A DNA stretch of 64,000 bases from Halomarina halobia (GCF_029338575.1 NZ_CP119992.1:1116001-1180000); one strand, 5' to 3'. Shown: positions 51,632-60,706, counted from the first letter of the stretch. The notes: generated by a model from the letters alone, not told the origin. Translations and numbers: made by a program.

Positions 51632-53470
51632 CTACAGCTCCGGGACCGTCAGGTGGAAGCGACGATTGCGCGCCTCCACCAGGCAGAGGTGGAAACCGCG
51701 TTTCCTCGACAGTTGCACGAAACTCGCGCGCTTTCCGCCGCCGAACAGTCCGCCGCTCGTAGTAGCCTCGCTCGTGAGTTCGAGCGCCCCCGGGTCGAAG
51801 AAGCTCGACGTGACGACGAACGCTCCGACGAGCGTGTCGTAGGCCTCGGCGACTCGCTCCGCGCCCGAGAGCAGCGCCTCCATCTCGGCCTCCTCGGTCG
51901 GGTCGCGCGAGTCGTGGAGGTTCGCGACGATCAGCGGGTTGCCGAGGCGGTCCCGACAGACCACGTCGAACGACGGCGACGCCTCGCCCGCGTCGACGGT
52001 TCCGCGCAGTTCCGCGCGGTCGATCTCCGGGACGGCCACGTAGAGCGCCTCCAGCGCGCCCTCGTAGCCGGCATCGGCGATTTCGAACGGCAGGTCGAGC
52101 ACCAGCCACGAGACGAATTCGTGTTGGAGCGTGTCGGCGAGGAACGCCTCGAACGGTTCCCCGTCGACCCGCGCCGTCTCGGCGTCGAAGCGCGTGTGGC
52201 TCTCGAGGTCGAGGTTCCCCCGAAGCTCGTCGCGGTCGTCGTACCCGTCGAGCACGTCGTCCAGGGTCATCGCGGCGCGCGAGCGATAGCGCACGAAGAG
52301 GTTCGTCCCGGCGAGCCCCTCCTCGGGCGACAGCTCGACACCGTCGTCCTCGGCGCTCCCGTCGCCCGCGGAACCCCCCGACTCCAGCTCGCGAACGCGC
52401 TCCTCCAGGCGCTCGACGGACGCTTCGAGGCCGGCGCGCCGCTCGTTCAGCGCCTCGATCTCGTCCCGGAGCGACTCGTTTTCCGCCCGCAGGTCGTCGC
52501 GCTCGGCGGCGAGCGACCGGGCGCGCTCCTCCAGGCGCTCGATCCGGGCCGTTCGCGCGCGGATCGTCGTCCGGAGGTCGTCGACGTCCTCGACCTCCTC
52601 GACCTCCTCGACCTCCTCGACCTCCTCGACATCGTCGAGTTCGTCGAGGGCTCCCGGATCGTCGCCGTGAGGTTCGTCGAGCGGGTCGTCCCCGCCGTCG
52701 GCCTCCGACGCGGCGTCCGGATCCGTCTCCCGGGAAGCGTCGTCGACCGGAGAGATCGCGTCCTCCGGGTGTTCGCCGACGGCGCCGTCGTACTCGACGG
52801 CGCGCGCGTCACCGACGTCCGTCGGATTCGGCGGGCGCGCCGGTTCCGTCTCGGCGTCCGCGACGGCCTCGGCGACGCGTCCGTCGGCGTCGTCCGCCGA
52901 GCGTGCGGCGGCTGATTCCTCGTCGGCCCCGCCGTCGGCGTCGGGCAGGTCGAGCACCGGCACGTCGGTCGAGACGACGGTGTAGATACCGACCTCGTCC
53001 ACGGCCCGCTCGTACGCCTCCTCGCCGGTGAGCGGGCGCTCGCTCTGCCCCACGAAGGCGGCGTACATCGCGGCGCCGTCGTAGTAGACGGCGTAGTAAT
53101 CGCCGCTTATGACGTTCTCCGCGAGTTCGACGTAGCCGGTGAAGCCGCCCTCGCGGAGCGTCTCGTCCACGTCGGCGAGGGACGTCTGTGCGGTGTAGTA
53201 CCGGCCGCGCTCCTCGCCGTCCCGCTCGAGCATGGTGAACAGGAGGGGGAGGGCGGGATCGGGCGCGACGTACGCCGTTCCCTCGCCGGTCGCGATGTCC
53301 GAGACGCTGCCGCCGTACGCGCCGACCGCGCGGCCGTTGAGCAGGAACAGCCACGCGTCGCTGACCTCGACAGCGCCGGTAAACGACGTGTCGGCGAGGA
53401 CGGGGAGGTCGTCCCCGGAGAACGGGTGTGACTGCCACTCGCGTATCTGTTCGACGGTCCGTGCTTGCAT
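51632..53470 (-). CDS. Large haloarchaeal protein with central coiled coil (DUF7527-like)
   Basis: This 612-residue soluble acidic protein has three parts. Residues about 1-175 form a conserved N-terminal domain (IREWQSHPFSGDDLPVLADT, GEEAYERAVDEVGIYTVVST). Residues about 175-290 are a disordered acidic linker with an EEV tandem. Residues about 295-375 form a coiled coil (TIRARTARIERLEERARSLA, RAENESLRDEIEALNERRAG). Residues about 400-612 are a C-terminal domain (VELSPEEGLAGTNLFVRYRS, GALEALYVAVPEIDRAELRG, RKRGFHLCLVEARNRRFHLT). I recall a haloarchaeal family DUF7527 of this layout, sometimes called transcriptional regulator; no DNA-binding motif is visible. Function unknown. Confidence 0.75.
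   Translation of the reverse strand: MQARTVEQIREWQSHPFSGDDLPVLADTSFTGAVEVSDAWLFLLNGRAVGAYGGSVSDIATGEGTAYVAPDPALPLLFTMLERDGEERGRYYTAQTSLADVDETLREGGFTGYVELAENVISGDYYAVYYDGAAMYAAFVGQSERPLTGEEAYERAVDEVGIYTVVSTDVPVLDLPDADGGADEESAAARSADDADGRVAEAVADAETEPARPPNPTDVGDARAVEYDGAVGEHPEDAISPVDDASRETDPDAASEADGGDDPLDEPHGDDPGALDELDDVEEVEEVEEVEEVEDVDDLRTTIRARTARIERLEERARSLAAERDDLRAENESLRDEIEALNERRAGLEASVERLEERVRELESGGSAGDGSAEDDGVELSPEEGLAGTNLFVRYRSRAAMTLDDVLDGYDDRDELRGNLDLESHTRFDAETARVDGEPFEAFLADTLQHEFVSWLVLDLPFEIADAGYEGALEALYVAVPEIDRAELRGTVDAGEASPSFDVVCRDRLGNPLIVANLHDSRDPTEEAEMEALLSGAERVAEAYDTLVGAFVVTSSFFDPGALELTSEATTSGGLFGGGKRASFVQLSRKRGFHLCLVEARNRRFHLTVPEL
52588..52630. repeat. Nine-base tandem repeats in the acidic linker
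   Basis: The plus strand repeats CTCGACCTC four to five times. In the coding strand this gives EEVEEVEEVEEVED, an acidic tandem just before the coiled coil. The repeat number could vary by slippage. Confidence 0.7.
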
Positions 53471-53546
53471 ACTCTGTAATTAGTCCGAGGGGTGATATAC
53501 TTTGATTCCTACGCCGTACGACAGGACGGAACGGGGTGGAGGCCCG

Positions 53547-53825
53547 TTACAACTTCCGTTCCGCGTCGTCCGCGAGTTCCTGCATACGCTTGCTGATGCG
53601 TCCGGCGTCGGAGAACTCGTCGTCGCTCATGGCGCTGGCGAGCGCGTTGCCGAGGACGAAGACGGCGTGTTTGTGCTCGCTCTTCGACTTGTGTACGTCA
53701 GCCGGCGAGACGTCGAGCTGGTCGTACGCCTCGAACAGCGACTCGTCCACGTCCTCCTGCGCGCGGAAGTACCCCATGATCGTCACCATCTGCTCGTGGA
53801 GTTCGAGGAGTTCGTCTTTGTGCAT
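53547..53825 (-). CDS. UPF0058 family protein
   Basis: This 92-residue helical, acidic protein matches archaeal UPF0058: HKDELLELHEQMVTIMGYFR, then DVSPADVHKSKSEHKHAVFV and ALASAMSDDEFSDAGRISKR. Function is unknown. It is 76 bp downstream of the FkbM-type methyltransferase stop and 76 bp upstream of the DUF7527-like start, all on the same strand, so cotranscription is possible. Confidence 0.88.
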   Translation of the reverse strand: MHKDELLELHEQMVTIMGYFRAQEDVDESLFEAYDQLDVSPADVHKSKSEHKHAVFVLGNALASAMSDDEFSDAGRISKRMQELADDAERKL

Positions 53826-53901
53826 GTACCCCGCTAGCTCCGACTGCGGTTTAAACGTACCGTGCCGAGTGACAACGGGACGCTCGCTCCGCGCGGCGCG
53901 C

Positions 53902-54723
53902 CTACGGTTTTCGACCGACGAGGAACGTCTGACCCGTGGCCGCCGTCCGTTCGGAGACGTCGAAGCCCGCGTCCCGCAGGAGTTCCCGGACCGCGGACAC
54001 CGAGCCGCCGTCCAGTTCCAGCCTGGACTCGTGGACCTCGCAGTAGAGGAGCCGGCACTCCGGTCGCTTCACCGCCTCCCGGAGACCGCGGAGAACCGAC
54101 AGCTCCGCCCCCTCGGCGTCGATCTTGAGCACCGTGGGCGGGGGGGTCTCCCCGTCGGCGATGAGGTCGTCGCCCCGCCGCGTTTCGACCGTCACGGTCC
54201 GCGAATCGGGGTTCGCCGCCGTCAGGAGCGTGTGACCGGCCGAACCGACTCCGTCGAGCGTGATGGCGAGGTCGGCGGTGCCGGTGCCGTTCGCCAGCGC
54301 GTAGCGGGAGACGGTGACGGAGGCGTCGTTGAGTGCGACGTTCTCGGCGAGCGTGGCCGCGTTCTCGGGGTGCGGCTCGAACGCCACGACGGTGTCGGCG
54401 ACCGCCGCCGCGAGGCAGGCGTAGATGCCGATGTTCGCGCCGACGTCGTAGACCACGTCGTCGGCCTCGAGCTGGGAGAGCAGGTCGGCCGCCAACGACC
54501 GCTCGTCGAACGCGTAGAGGTCGCGGTACTCCCCGGTCGAATTCAGGTGGAACTCCGCCTCGACCCCCGCGACCTCGAGCGTACGGGTGTCCGTCGTCGC
54601 CAGTATCGCCGCTCGATAGGCCTCCGCGAGGACGGGGCGGACGCCGAGACGGTCGAGAGCGCGGTCGACCCGCTCGGTGTGGACGGCGCTCTTGACGCGG
54701 CCGAGCACGACGCTCGCGTTCAT
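53902..54723 (-). CDS. FkbM-family SAM methyltransferase
   Basis: This 273-residue class I methyltransferase starts at ATG 54723 (MNASVVLGRVKSAVHTERVD). Motifs of the FkbM family are visible: VVYDVGANIGIYACLAAAV (SAM loop), VVAFEPHPENAATLAENVAL, VETRRGDDLIADGETPPPTV, and VLKIDAEGAELSVLRGLREA (the post-loop DxEGxE motif). Such enzymes O-methylate sugars or antibiotics; archaeal ones often act in surface-glycan synthesis. A perfect 10-bp inverted repeat overlaps its predicted start site, hinting at operator control. Confidence 0.88.
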   Translation of the reverse strand: MNASVVLGRVKSAVHTERVDRALDRLGVRPVLAEAYRAAILATTDTRTLEVAGVEAEFHLNSTGEYRDLYAFDERSLAADLLSQLEADDVVYDVGANIGIYACLAAAVADTVVAFEPHPENAATLAENVALNDASVTVSRYALANGTGTADLAITLDGVGSAGHTLLTAANPDSRTVTVETRRGDDLIADGETPPPTVLKIDAEGAELSVLRGLREAVKRPECRLLYCEVHESRLELDGGSVSAVRELLRDAGFDVSERTAATGQTFLVGRKP

Positions 54724-54809
54724 CGTCTCTCCCGTTCCGTTCGCCCCGCCCCGACCGAACGCGGTCCTGCGGTCGTCGCTCCCCCCGCGCCGAACCGATC
54801 CGTCCCGGC

Positions 54810-54839
54810 GCACGTTCTCCACCGAGGTAGAGAACGTGC
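54810..54839. promoter_or_regulatory. Perfect inverted repeat at the FkbM gene promoter
   Basis: GCACGTTCTC (54810-54819) is the exact inverse complement of GAGAACGTGC (54830-54839), with a 10-nt spacer. A TATA-like TTGATAAACG on the minus strand (54844-54853) places initiation near 54820-54825, so the repeat overlaps the transcription start: an operator or a 5' RNA hairpin. Confidence 0.6.
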
Positions 54840-54981
54840 ACCTCGTTTATCAACTTCTGACATCTTACGGTGGTCGGTCGACGAGGGGTGTATATCAAAC
54901 TGTCGGATGAACCGAGCGGGTAGAGGGGAGAGATGTGCGGGAGAAGCGACTTGCGGTCGCTCATGCGCGCCGTCAGAGAGA

Positions 54982-55197
54982 CTAGAAGACGTACTCGTCT
55001 TCGTGGCCCATCATCCCGTCGTCCTCGAAGGCTCCCGGTTCGTCCTCCTCGATGGGACCGCTGGTCTTGTAGGCCCGTAACCCCGCCGCCAACAGGTCTT
55101 CGATGGCCTCCTCGCGGTTGACGAACTCCCCCTGTTCGATCATCTGGGCGATCTGCATCTCCAGGTGCTCCGGAATCGTGATCTCCACCTTGGGCAT
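54982..55197 (-). CDS. Ribbon-helix-helix (CopG-type) regulator
   Basis: This 71-residue protein begins MPKVEITIPEHLEMQIAQMI at ATG 55197, the usual RHH N-terminus (beta strand then helix). A second helix NREEAIEDLLAAGLRAYK is followed by an acidic tail (EEDEPGAFEDDGMMGHEDEY). RHH proteins bind DNA as dimers and often regulate their own or neighbouring genes. A TATA box (TATATA, 55224-55229) 27-32 nt upstream predicts a leaderless mRNA. It is divergent from the molybdopterin oxidoreductase gene. Confidence 0.85.
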   Translation of the reverse strand: MPKVEITIPEHLEMQIAQMIEQGEFVNREEAIEDLLAAGLRAYKTSGPIEEDEPGAFEDDGMMGHEDEYVF

Positions 55198-55422
55198 TGT
55201 CACTCGTGGCTTTGAGAGTCGGGTATATAATTCCTGCGGGGAATCTTGGCGGTAGAGCAAATATATCCTCACGGAATGCGAAGCAACCTTTCGAGTTATG
55301 TCAGTGTAGTTCGTAATAATGCAATCACGTCCGCACCCGCGTCGGGGGGTTCACCCTCGGTCGAACGGGGTCGGCGTTCGGAAGTCGATGCACCTACCTT
55401 CGAGGGATCGCTACCCGCCGAC

Positions 55423-56019
55423 ATGAGCGTACGCGACGTCACGGACCTCCACGAGGAGTTCGGCGGCGACCGCCTCCCGCCGGGCCAGCGGCGCACCGAC
55501 CGCTTCCCGGTCCTCTCGAAGAGCGGGACGCCCTCGTGGTCGCCCGAGACGTGGGAGTTCGCCGTCCGCGGGGCGGTCGAGAGCGAGCGGTCGTTCTCGC
55601 TCGAGGAGTTCACCGACCTCCCCCACGAGATCCAGCGACAGGACTTCCACTGCGTCACGGGGTGGAGCCGGTTCGACAACGAGTTCACCGGCGTCACGTT
55701 CCCGACGCTGGCGGATCTCGCGGGGGTCCGCGACGACGCGACCCACGTTCTGTTCCACGGCTTCGACGGCTACGCGACCGACCTCCCCCTCGAGGAGTGC
55801 ATGCGCGAGGAGGTGCTGTTCGCCTGGGAACTCGACGGCGAACCGATACCCGACGACCACGGCGGCCCCGTTCGGGTCGTCACGCCGCACAGGTACGCCT
55901 ACAAGGGCGCGAAGTGGGTCGACGCCGTCGAGTTCCTCACCGAACCGGAGCGTGGCTACTGGGAGAAGCGGGGCTACTCCGACACGGCGAACCCCTGGAA
56001 CGAGGAGCGCTACAGCTGA
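55423..56019 (+). CDS. Sulfite oxidase-like molybdopterin oxidoreductase
   Basis: This 198-residue protein has the sulfite oxidase/YedY Moco-binding core: RTDRFPVLSKSGTPSWSPET, FAVRGAVESERSFSLEEFTD, and the molybdenum-ligand region QRQDFHCVTGWSRFDNEFTG with its conserved Cys. Later motifs are FHGFDGYATDLPLEECMREE and GGPVRVVTPHRYAYKGAKWV, the substrate-side region. No Tat signal precedes ATG 55423, so it should be cytoplasmic; an upstream start is possible. Substrate unknown, perhaps an oxyanion or a methionine-type sulfoxide. It sits just before the menaquinone genes on the same strand and may share their electron-transfer context. Confidence 0.85.
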   Translation: MSVRDVTDLHEEFGGDRLPPGQRRTDRFPVLSKSGTPSWSPETWEFAVRGAVESERSFSLEEFTDLPHEIQRQDFHCVTGWSRFDNEFTGVTFPTLADLAGVRDDATHVLFHGFDGYATDLPLEECMREEVLFAWELDGEPIPDDHGGPVRVVTPHRYAYKGAKWVDAVEFLTEPERGYWEKRGYSDTANPWNEERYS

Positions 56020-56094
56020 GTGGACGACGGCGGGGACGGACACCGCCGACCGGGAAGGATAGCCTCAAGGGTCAGGAACCCCGAGTTTTCGGCA

Positions 56095-57441
56095 ATGGAA
56101 TCGGCGCGCAGCGGAGGCGTGACGGCGGACGCGCGCGAGCGGGGCGTGCTCGTCAGCCGGTCCTGCGAGGTACCGGACGTCTCCTTTCGAGCCTTTCTGA
56201 CCGAACAGGCGGTTCCCCGCATCCACTGGTCCGCCCCCGACGGACTGGAACTCGTCGGCGGGCGGGCGGCGGCACGGCTGGTCGCCGCCGGGCCCGACCG
56301 CTTCGACGCGCTCCGGGAGGGCGCGCGGTCGATCTTCGCCGACGCGGACCACGACGGCCCCGCCGTGACCCGTCCGCGCATGCTCGGCGGCCTCGCCTTC
56401 ACCGACGATCACGACGCCGCGCCGCCGTGGGAGGGCTTTCCCGCGGCAGAGTTCGTCCTCCCCGCGGTTCAGCTCACCCGGGCGACCGACACGACGTACC
56501 TGACCGTCTCGCGGTTCGCCCCCGACGCGGATCCTGCCGCCGTCGCGTCCGACCTCGAGGCCGCGCGCGACCGGATCGCCGACCTCCCGGCGATGGTGCC
56601 GAGCGGCGACCCGCCAGGCGTACACCGGACGCGCCACCGGACCGACGCCGCACAGTGGCAGGCGCAGGTCGGCGAGGCGGCCGCACGAATCCGCGAGGGG
56701 TCGCTTCGGAAGGTCGTCCTCGCGCTCGCGCTCGACGTCGACCTCGACGCCGAGGTGGACGTGCCGAGCGTCCTCGAACGCCTGCGCCGGACCTACCCCC
56801 AGTGCTATCGCTTCCTCGTCCAGCCGACCGAGGCGGCGGGCTTCTTCGGCGCACCGCCGGAGCGCCTCGTCCGCCTCGACGGTCGCCGCGTGGAGGCCGA
56901 GGCGCTCGCCGGCTCCGTCGCGCGCGGCGCGACCCCCGAGGAGGACGCCGACCTCGCCGCCGCGCTGGTGGGGAGCGAGAAGATCCAGCACGAGCAGGGT
57001 CTCGTCGCCGAGGCCATCCGGGATCAGCTCGAACCGCTCGGCGAGGTGACCGTCGGGGAGCAGACGGTCCACCGACTGGCGACGATCCAGCACCTCCGCA
57101 CGCCCATCACGGCGGACCTCGCGGCCGACGAGCACGTCCTCTCGATCGTCGAGGCGCTGCACCCGACGCCCGCCGTCGGCGGCCTCCCGCCGGGCGAGGC
57201 GGCGCGCACCATCCGCGAGACCGAGACGTTCGAGCGGGGCTGGTACGCCTCGCCGGTCGGCTGGTTCGACGCCGAGGGGGACGGCGAGTTCGCCGTCGCC
57301 ATCCGCTCGGGCGTCGCCGGCGGGCGGCGCGCGACCCTGTTCGCGGGCAACGGCATCGTCGGCGACAGCGACCCCGCGGCCGAGTGGGAGGAGGTACAGC
57401 TGAAGTACCGACCGATCCTGGACGAACTGGAGCGGAGATGA
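56095..57441 (+). CDS. menF: Isochorismate synthase (MenF-type)
   Basis: This 448-residue chorismate-utilising enzyme converts chorismate to isochorismate, the first step of menaquinone synthesis. ATG 56095 (MESARSGGVTADARERGVLV) is the likely start. Motifs: GGLAFTDDHD, TDAAQWQAQVGEAAARIREG, LRKVVLALALDV, the substrate region GAPPERLVRLDGRRVEAEAL, GSEKIQHEQGLVAEAIRDQL, LHPTPAVGGLPPGEA and RGWYASPVGWFD, typical of MenF/EntC. It overlaps menD by 4 bp (ATGA at 57438-57441): translational coupling. Confidence 0.93.
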   Translation: MESARSGGVTADARERGVLVSRSCEVPDVSFRAFLTEQAVPRIHWSAPDGLELVGGRAAARLVAAGPDRFDALREGARSIFADADHDGPAVTRPRMLGGLAFTDDHDAAPPWEGFPAAEFVLPAVQLTRATDTTYLTVSRFAPDADPAAVASDLEAARDRIADLPAMVPSGDPPGVHRTRHRTDAAQWQAQVGEAAARIREGSLRKVVLALALDVDLDAEVDVPSVLERLRRTYPQCYRFLVQPTEAAGFFGAPPERLVRLDGRRVEAEALAGSVARGATPEEDADLAAALVGSEKIQHEQGLVAEAIRDQLEPLGEVTVGEQTVHRLATIQHLRTPITADLAADEHVLSIVEALHPTPAVGGLPPGEAARTIRETETFERGWYASPVGWFDAEGDGEFAVAIRSGVAGGRRATLFAGNGIVGDSDPAAEWEEVQLKYRPILDELERR

Positions 57442-59207
57442 GGGTCGAGAACCGTAACGCCCTCTGGGGATCGGTCGTCGCCGACGAACTCGCGAAGGCG
57501 GGCGTCGACGCGGTCTGTCTCGCCCCCGGGAGCCGCTGTACGCCGCTGACCGTCGCCTTCGCGGAGCACCCGGGGATCGAGACGCACTCCCACCTCGACG
57601 AGCGCTCCGCGGCCTTCTTCGCGCTCGGCCGGGCGAAGCGCACCGGCAGGCCCACCCCCCTCGTCTGCACCTCGGGGACGGCGGCCGCGAACTTCCACCC
57701 GGCGGTGATCGAGGCCCACCAGTCGCGCGCGCCGATGCTCCTGCTGACGGCCGACCGGCCGCGCGTCCTCCAGCACAGCGGCGCGAACCAGACGATCGAC
57801 CAGGAGGGGCTCTACGGCGACGCGGTCCGCCACTACCGCACCCTCCCGGAACCGGCGGCCGACGAACGGAAGCTCAGGGCGCTCCGGACGGCCCTCGACC
57901 GCGCCGTCGCCACCGCGACGGGCGTCGAACCCGGTCCGGTCCACCTGAACGTCCCCTTCGAGAAGCCGCTGGAGCCGACGCCCGTCCCCGGCGACGTCCC
58001 GGAGGGGTTCGCCGCGGCGGGCCGCGAGGCGGTCGAGGGGCGGGACGGCCCCTTCGTCTCGGTCGCGGCCGGCGCTCCCGAGATCTCCGAGGCCGACCTG
58101 CGCGACCTCGTCGGGGCGGTCGAGCGCGCCGATCGCGGCCTGATCGTCGCCGGACCGGAGGCCGACCTCGCGCCCGATGCGCTGGCCGCCCTGGCCGACG
58201 CCACCGGCCTCCCCGTGCTCGCGGACCCGCTCTCGGGGCTGCGGTTCGGCCCACACGTGGCCGACACGACCGTCTGCGGCGGATACGACACCTACCTCGA
58301 CGCCCTCGACGCGCTGCCCGACCTCGCGGTCCGGTTCGGCGCGTCGCCCACCTCGAAGACCCTCCGGGAGTACCTGCGCGACGCGACTACCGCGAGCGCG
58401 GACGCCCGACAGGTCGTCGTGGACCCGGCGGGCGGGTGGCGCGAGGCGACGTTCGCCGCGACGGACCTCGCGGTCGCCGACCCGACGCGCCTCGCCCGGG
58501 CGCTCGCCGGCCGGATCGAGGGAGGGGGCGATCCAGCGTGGCGCGAGCGGTTCGCCGCGCTCGAACGCGACTACTGGTCCCTCGTCGAAGGCGAGGGGAC
58601 GTTCTTCGAGGGGGCGATCCTCGCCGACGCGGCCGCGCTCGCGCCCGATCCGTCGACGCTGTTCGTCTCGAACAGCATGCCCGTCCGAGATCTCGATCGG
58701 TTCGGTCGGCCCCGCGAGGCGGCCGTCACCGCGCTCGGCAACCGGGGCGCGTCGGGCATCGACGGCATCACGAGCAGCGCGCTCGGGGCGGGCAGCGCCG
58801 CGGACGACCCGCTCGTGCTCGTGACCGGCGACCTCGCGTACTACCACGACTCGAACGGGCTGCTCGCGGTCGGGCGCTGCGGCGTGGACGCCACGATCGT
58901 CCTGCTCAACAACGACGGCGGGGGCATCTTCCGCATGCTCCCCATCGAGGCCCACGACCCGCCCTTTACCGAGTTCTTCGAGACCCCCCACGGCCTCGAC
59001 TTCGAACCCACCGCCGACCTCTACGGCCTCGAGTTCTCGCGCGTCGAGACGCGCGCGGGGTTCCGCGAGGCGTACCGCGATTCGCTCGAACGGGAGGGGA
59101 CGCAGGTGATCGAGGTGCGCGTCGACGGCGAGGCGTCACACCGCCACCGCGAGGCGCTCCACGAACGCGTCGCGTCGGAGCTCTCTGACCGCGCGGACGC
59201 CGCGTAG
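57438..59207 (+). CDS. menD: SEPHCHC synthase (MenD)
   Basis: This 589-residue thiamine-diphosphate enzyme condenses isochorismate with 2-oxoglutarate. Motifs: N-terminal AKAGVDAVCLAPGSRCTPLT, the activating Glu in SHLDERSAAFFALGRAKRTG, TSGTAAANFHPAVIEAHQSR, the ThDP signature TGDLAYYHDSNGLLAVGRCG then IVLLNNDGGGIFRMLP. The full length is consistent with the family. The start ATG 57438 overlaps the menF stop. A long open frame upstream in the same phase crosses menF by chance and should be ignored. Confidence 0.95.
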   Translation: MRVENRNALWGSVVADELAKAGVDAVCLAPGSRCTPLTVAFAEHPGIETHSHLDERSAAFFALGRAKRTGRPTPLVCTSGTAAANFHPAVIEAHQSRAPMLLLTADRPRVLQHSGANQTIDQEGLYGDAVRHYRTLPEPAADERKLRALRTALDRAVATATGVEPGPVHLNVPFEKPLEPTPVPGDVPEGFAAAGREAVEGRDGPFVSVAAGAPEISEADLRDLVGAVERADRGLIVAGPEADLAPDALAALADATGLPVLADPLSGLRFGPHVADTTVCGGYDTYLDALDALPDLAVRFGASPTSKTLREYLRDATTASADARQVVVDPAGGWREATFAATDLAVADPTRLARALAGRIEGGGDPAWRERFAALERDYWSLVEGEGTFFEGAILADAAALAPDPSTLFVSNSMPVRDLDRFGRPREAAVTALGNRGASGIDGITSSALGAGSAADDPLVLVTGDLAYYHDSNGLLAVGRCGVDATIVLLNNDGGGIFRMLPIEAHDPPFTEFFETPHGLDFEPTADLYGLEFSRVETRAGFREAYRDSLEREGTQVIEVRVDGEASHRHREALHERVASELSDRADAA

Positions 59208-59303
59208 GCCGAGATCGACGGCGCGAGGGACGGCCGGCTCCCCGTCCTCCGCCCGTGGCCGGTCGACGGGAATCTTTTTGCGCGCCGCCTCCCGCTCTCG
59301 CAC

Positions 59304-60215
59304 ATGGCTTCGGAGATCATGGACCCCGACCGCTGGGAGGAGGTTACGGGGGAGTTCGAGGACGTCACCTACCACCGGGCGGTGGACGTACCGGCCGTCC
59401 GCATCGCCTTCGACCGGCCCGCGGTCCGAAACGCCTTCCGTCCCGGCACGGTCGACGAGCTGTACGCCGCGCTCGACCACGCCCGCAAGCGGGCCGACGT
59501 CGGCTGCGTGCTGCTCACGGGCAACGGTCCCTCTCCGAAGGACGGCGGCTGGGCGTTCTGCGCCGGCGGCGACCAGTCGGTCCGCGGGGGCTCGGGTTAC
59601 GAGTACCGCGGCGACGACGAGGCGGCGGCCGACGACGACCCCGCCGTCCGCGAGGCGAGAGCCGGTCGCCTACACATCCTCGAAGTCCAGCGGCTGATAC
59701 GCTTCATGCCGAAGCCGGTCGTCGCGGTCGTGCCGGGGTGGGCCGTCGGCGGCGGCCACTCGCTACACGTCGTCTGCGACCTCACGCTCGCCTCGGAGGA
59801 GCACGCGAAGTTCCTCCAGACGGACCCCGACGTCGCCTCCTTCGACGGCGGGTTCGGTTCCGCGTACCTCGCCCGGCAGATCGGCCAGAAGCGGGCCCGC
59901 GAGGTGTTCTTCCGCGGGAAGACCTACTCCGCCGCCGAGGCGGTCGACATGGGCATGGCCAACGAGGCGATCCCCCACGCGGACCTGGAGACCGTCGCGC
60001 TGGAGTGGGCAGACGAGATCACGAAGAAGAGCCCGACGGCGATCCGGATGCTCAAGTTCGCGTTCAACATGGCCGACGACGGAATGGTCGGCCAGCAGGT
60101 GTTCGCGGGCGAGGCGACGCGCCTCGGGTACATGACCGAGGAGGCCCAGGAGGGCCGCGACGCGTTCTTAGAGAAGCGCGAACCGGACTTCTCGGCGTTC
60201 CCCTGGCACTACTAA
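59304..60215 (+). CDS. menB: 1,4-dihydroxy-2-naphthoyl-CoA synthase (MenB)
   Basis: This 303-residue crotonase-fold enzyme cyclises o-succinylbenzoyl-CoA. Motifs: VTYHRAVDVPAVRIAFDRPA, NAFRPGTVDELYAALDHARK, WAFCAGGDQSVRGGSGYEYR (oxyanion loop), VVAVVPGWAVGGGHSLHVVC, DVASFDGGFGSAYLARQIGQ, and the C-terminal region EAQEGRDAFLEKREPDFSAF with the typical FSxFPWxY end. It is separated by 96 bp from menD, with its own weak promoter-like sequence (AATCTTTTTG near 59270). It is followed by a structured, gene-free stretch. Confidence 0.95.
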   Translation: MASEIMDPDRWEEVTGEFEDVTYHRAVDVPAVRIAFDRPAVRNAFRPGTVDELYAALDHARKRADVGCVLLTGNGPSPKDGGWAFCAGGDQSVRGGSGYEYRGDDEAAADDDPAVREARAGRLHILEVQRLIRFMPKPVVAVVPGWAVGGGHSLHVVCDLTLASEEHAKFLQTDPDVASFDGGFGSAYLARQIGQKRAREVFFRGKTYSAAEAVDMGMANEAIPHADLETVALEWADEITKKSPTAIRMLKFAFNMADDGMVGQQVFAGEATRLGYMTEEAQEGRDAFLEKREPDFSAFPWHY

Positions 60216-60531
60216 TTCAACCACCACCTCTTGCTGCGCGCTCGCTTCGCTCACTCGCTGGCAAACGCTGCATTGCGAGACGCTTCGCGTCTCGCAGGCT
60301 TCCAGAACCACGGGCGGTTCCGGAGGGACCAAACCCCTCGTCGCTCCCGCCGTCAGACTCGTTACACTCGGCCGGCGGGCTCCCGCTCGCCTCCGGCTCG
60401 CGGGAACTCCGGCCGCTCCTCGGTCCGCTCGCTCACGGCGGGCTCTGCCAGCCGTTCGCGTCGTCCGCGGGACGCTTCGAGTCCCGCGAATAGCGCGGGA
60501 CGACGTGCCCGACAGACCCCTCACGCGGAGC
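60216..60531. other. Structured non-coding stretch between menB and menA
   Basis: This stretch has no supported gene. It contains a perfect 10-bp hairpin (TGCGAGACGC with GCGTCTCGCA, 60274-60296, 3-nt loop), another of 8 bp (GTCCCGCG with CGCGGGAC, 60481-60501), and a weaker TCCCGC/GCGGGA pair (about 60381-60406). The first is placed 60 bp after the menB stop, like a terminator; the others suggest a folded RNA or repeat. Confidence 0.45.
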
Positions 60532-60566
60532 ACGAACGTTCAAGTACCGGAACGGGACCAGACACC
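60532..60566 (+). promoter_or_regulatory. 35-bp element shared with 30213-30247 (copy B)
   Basis: This copy shares CGAACGTTCAAGTA and ACGGGACCAGA with the element before the TctA gene. Here the TATA-like TTCAAGTA (60539-60546) lies about 165 nt before ATG 60707, so initiation near 60570 would leave a leader of about 137 nt before menA. Confidence 0.5.
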
Positions 60567-60706
60567 CCATCGTCTGAGTACGGCCGCGGGGCGGTCGAGG
60601 CGGGTGCGCGACGCGCCGTTCCGCGGAGCGCCACGCGTCGCCTGTTCGCCACCGTCCGCGAGCGGAGATGCCAACTTTGACGCCCTCGGCGGCCGGAACT
60701 CCGGCA

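Noticed and set aside
55536..57437. Very long open frame running into menD from far upstream
   Set aside because: It overlaps the oxidoreductase and menF genes in another phase; its translation is Arg/Pro-rich shadow sequence, while menF has clear domain motifs in its own frame.
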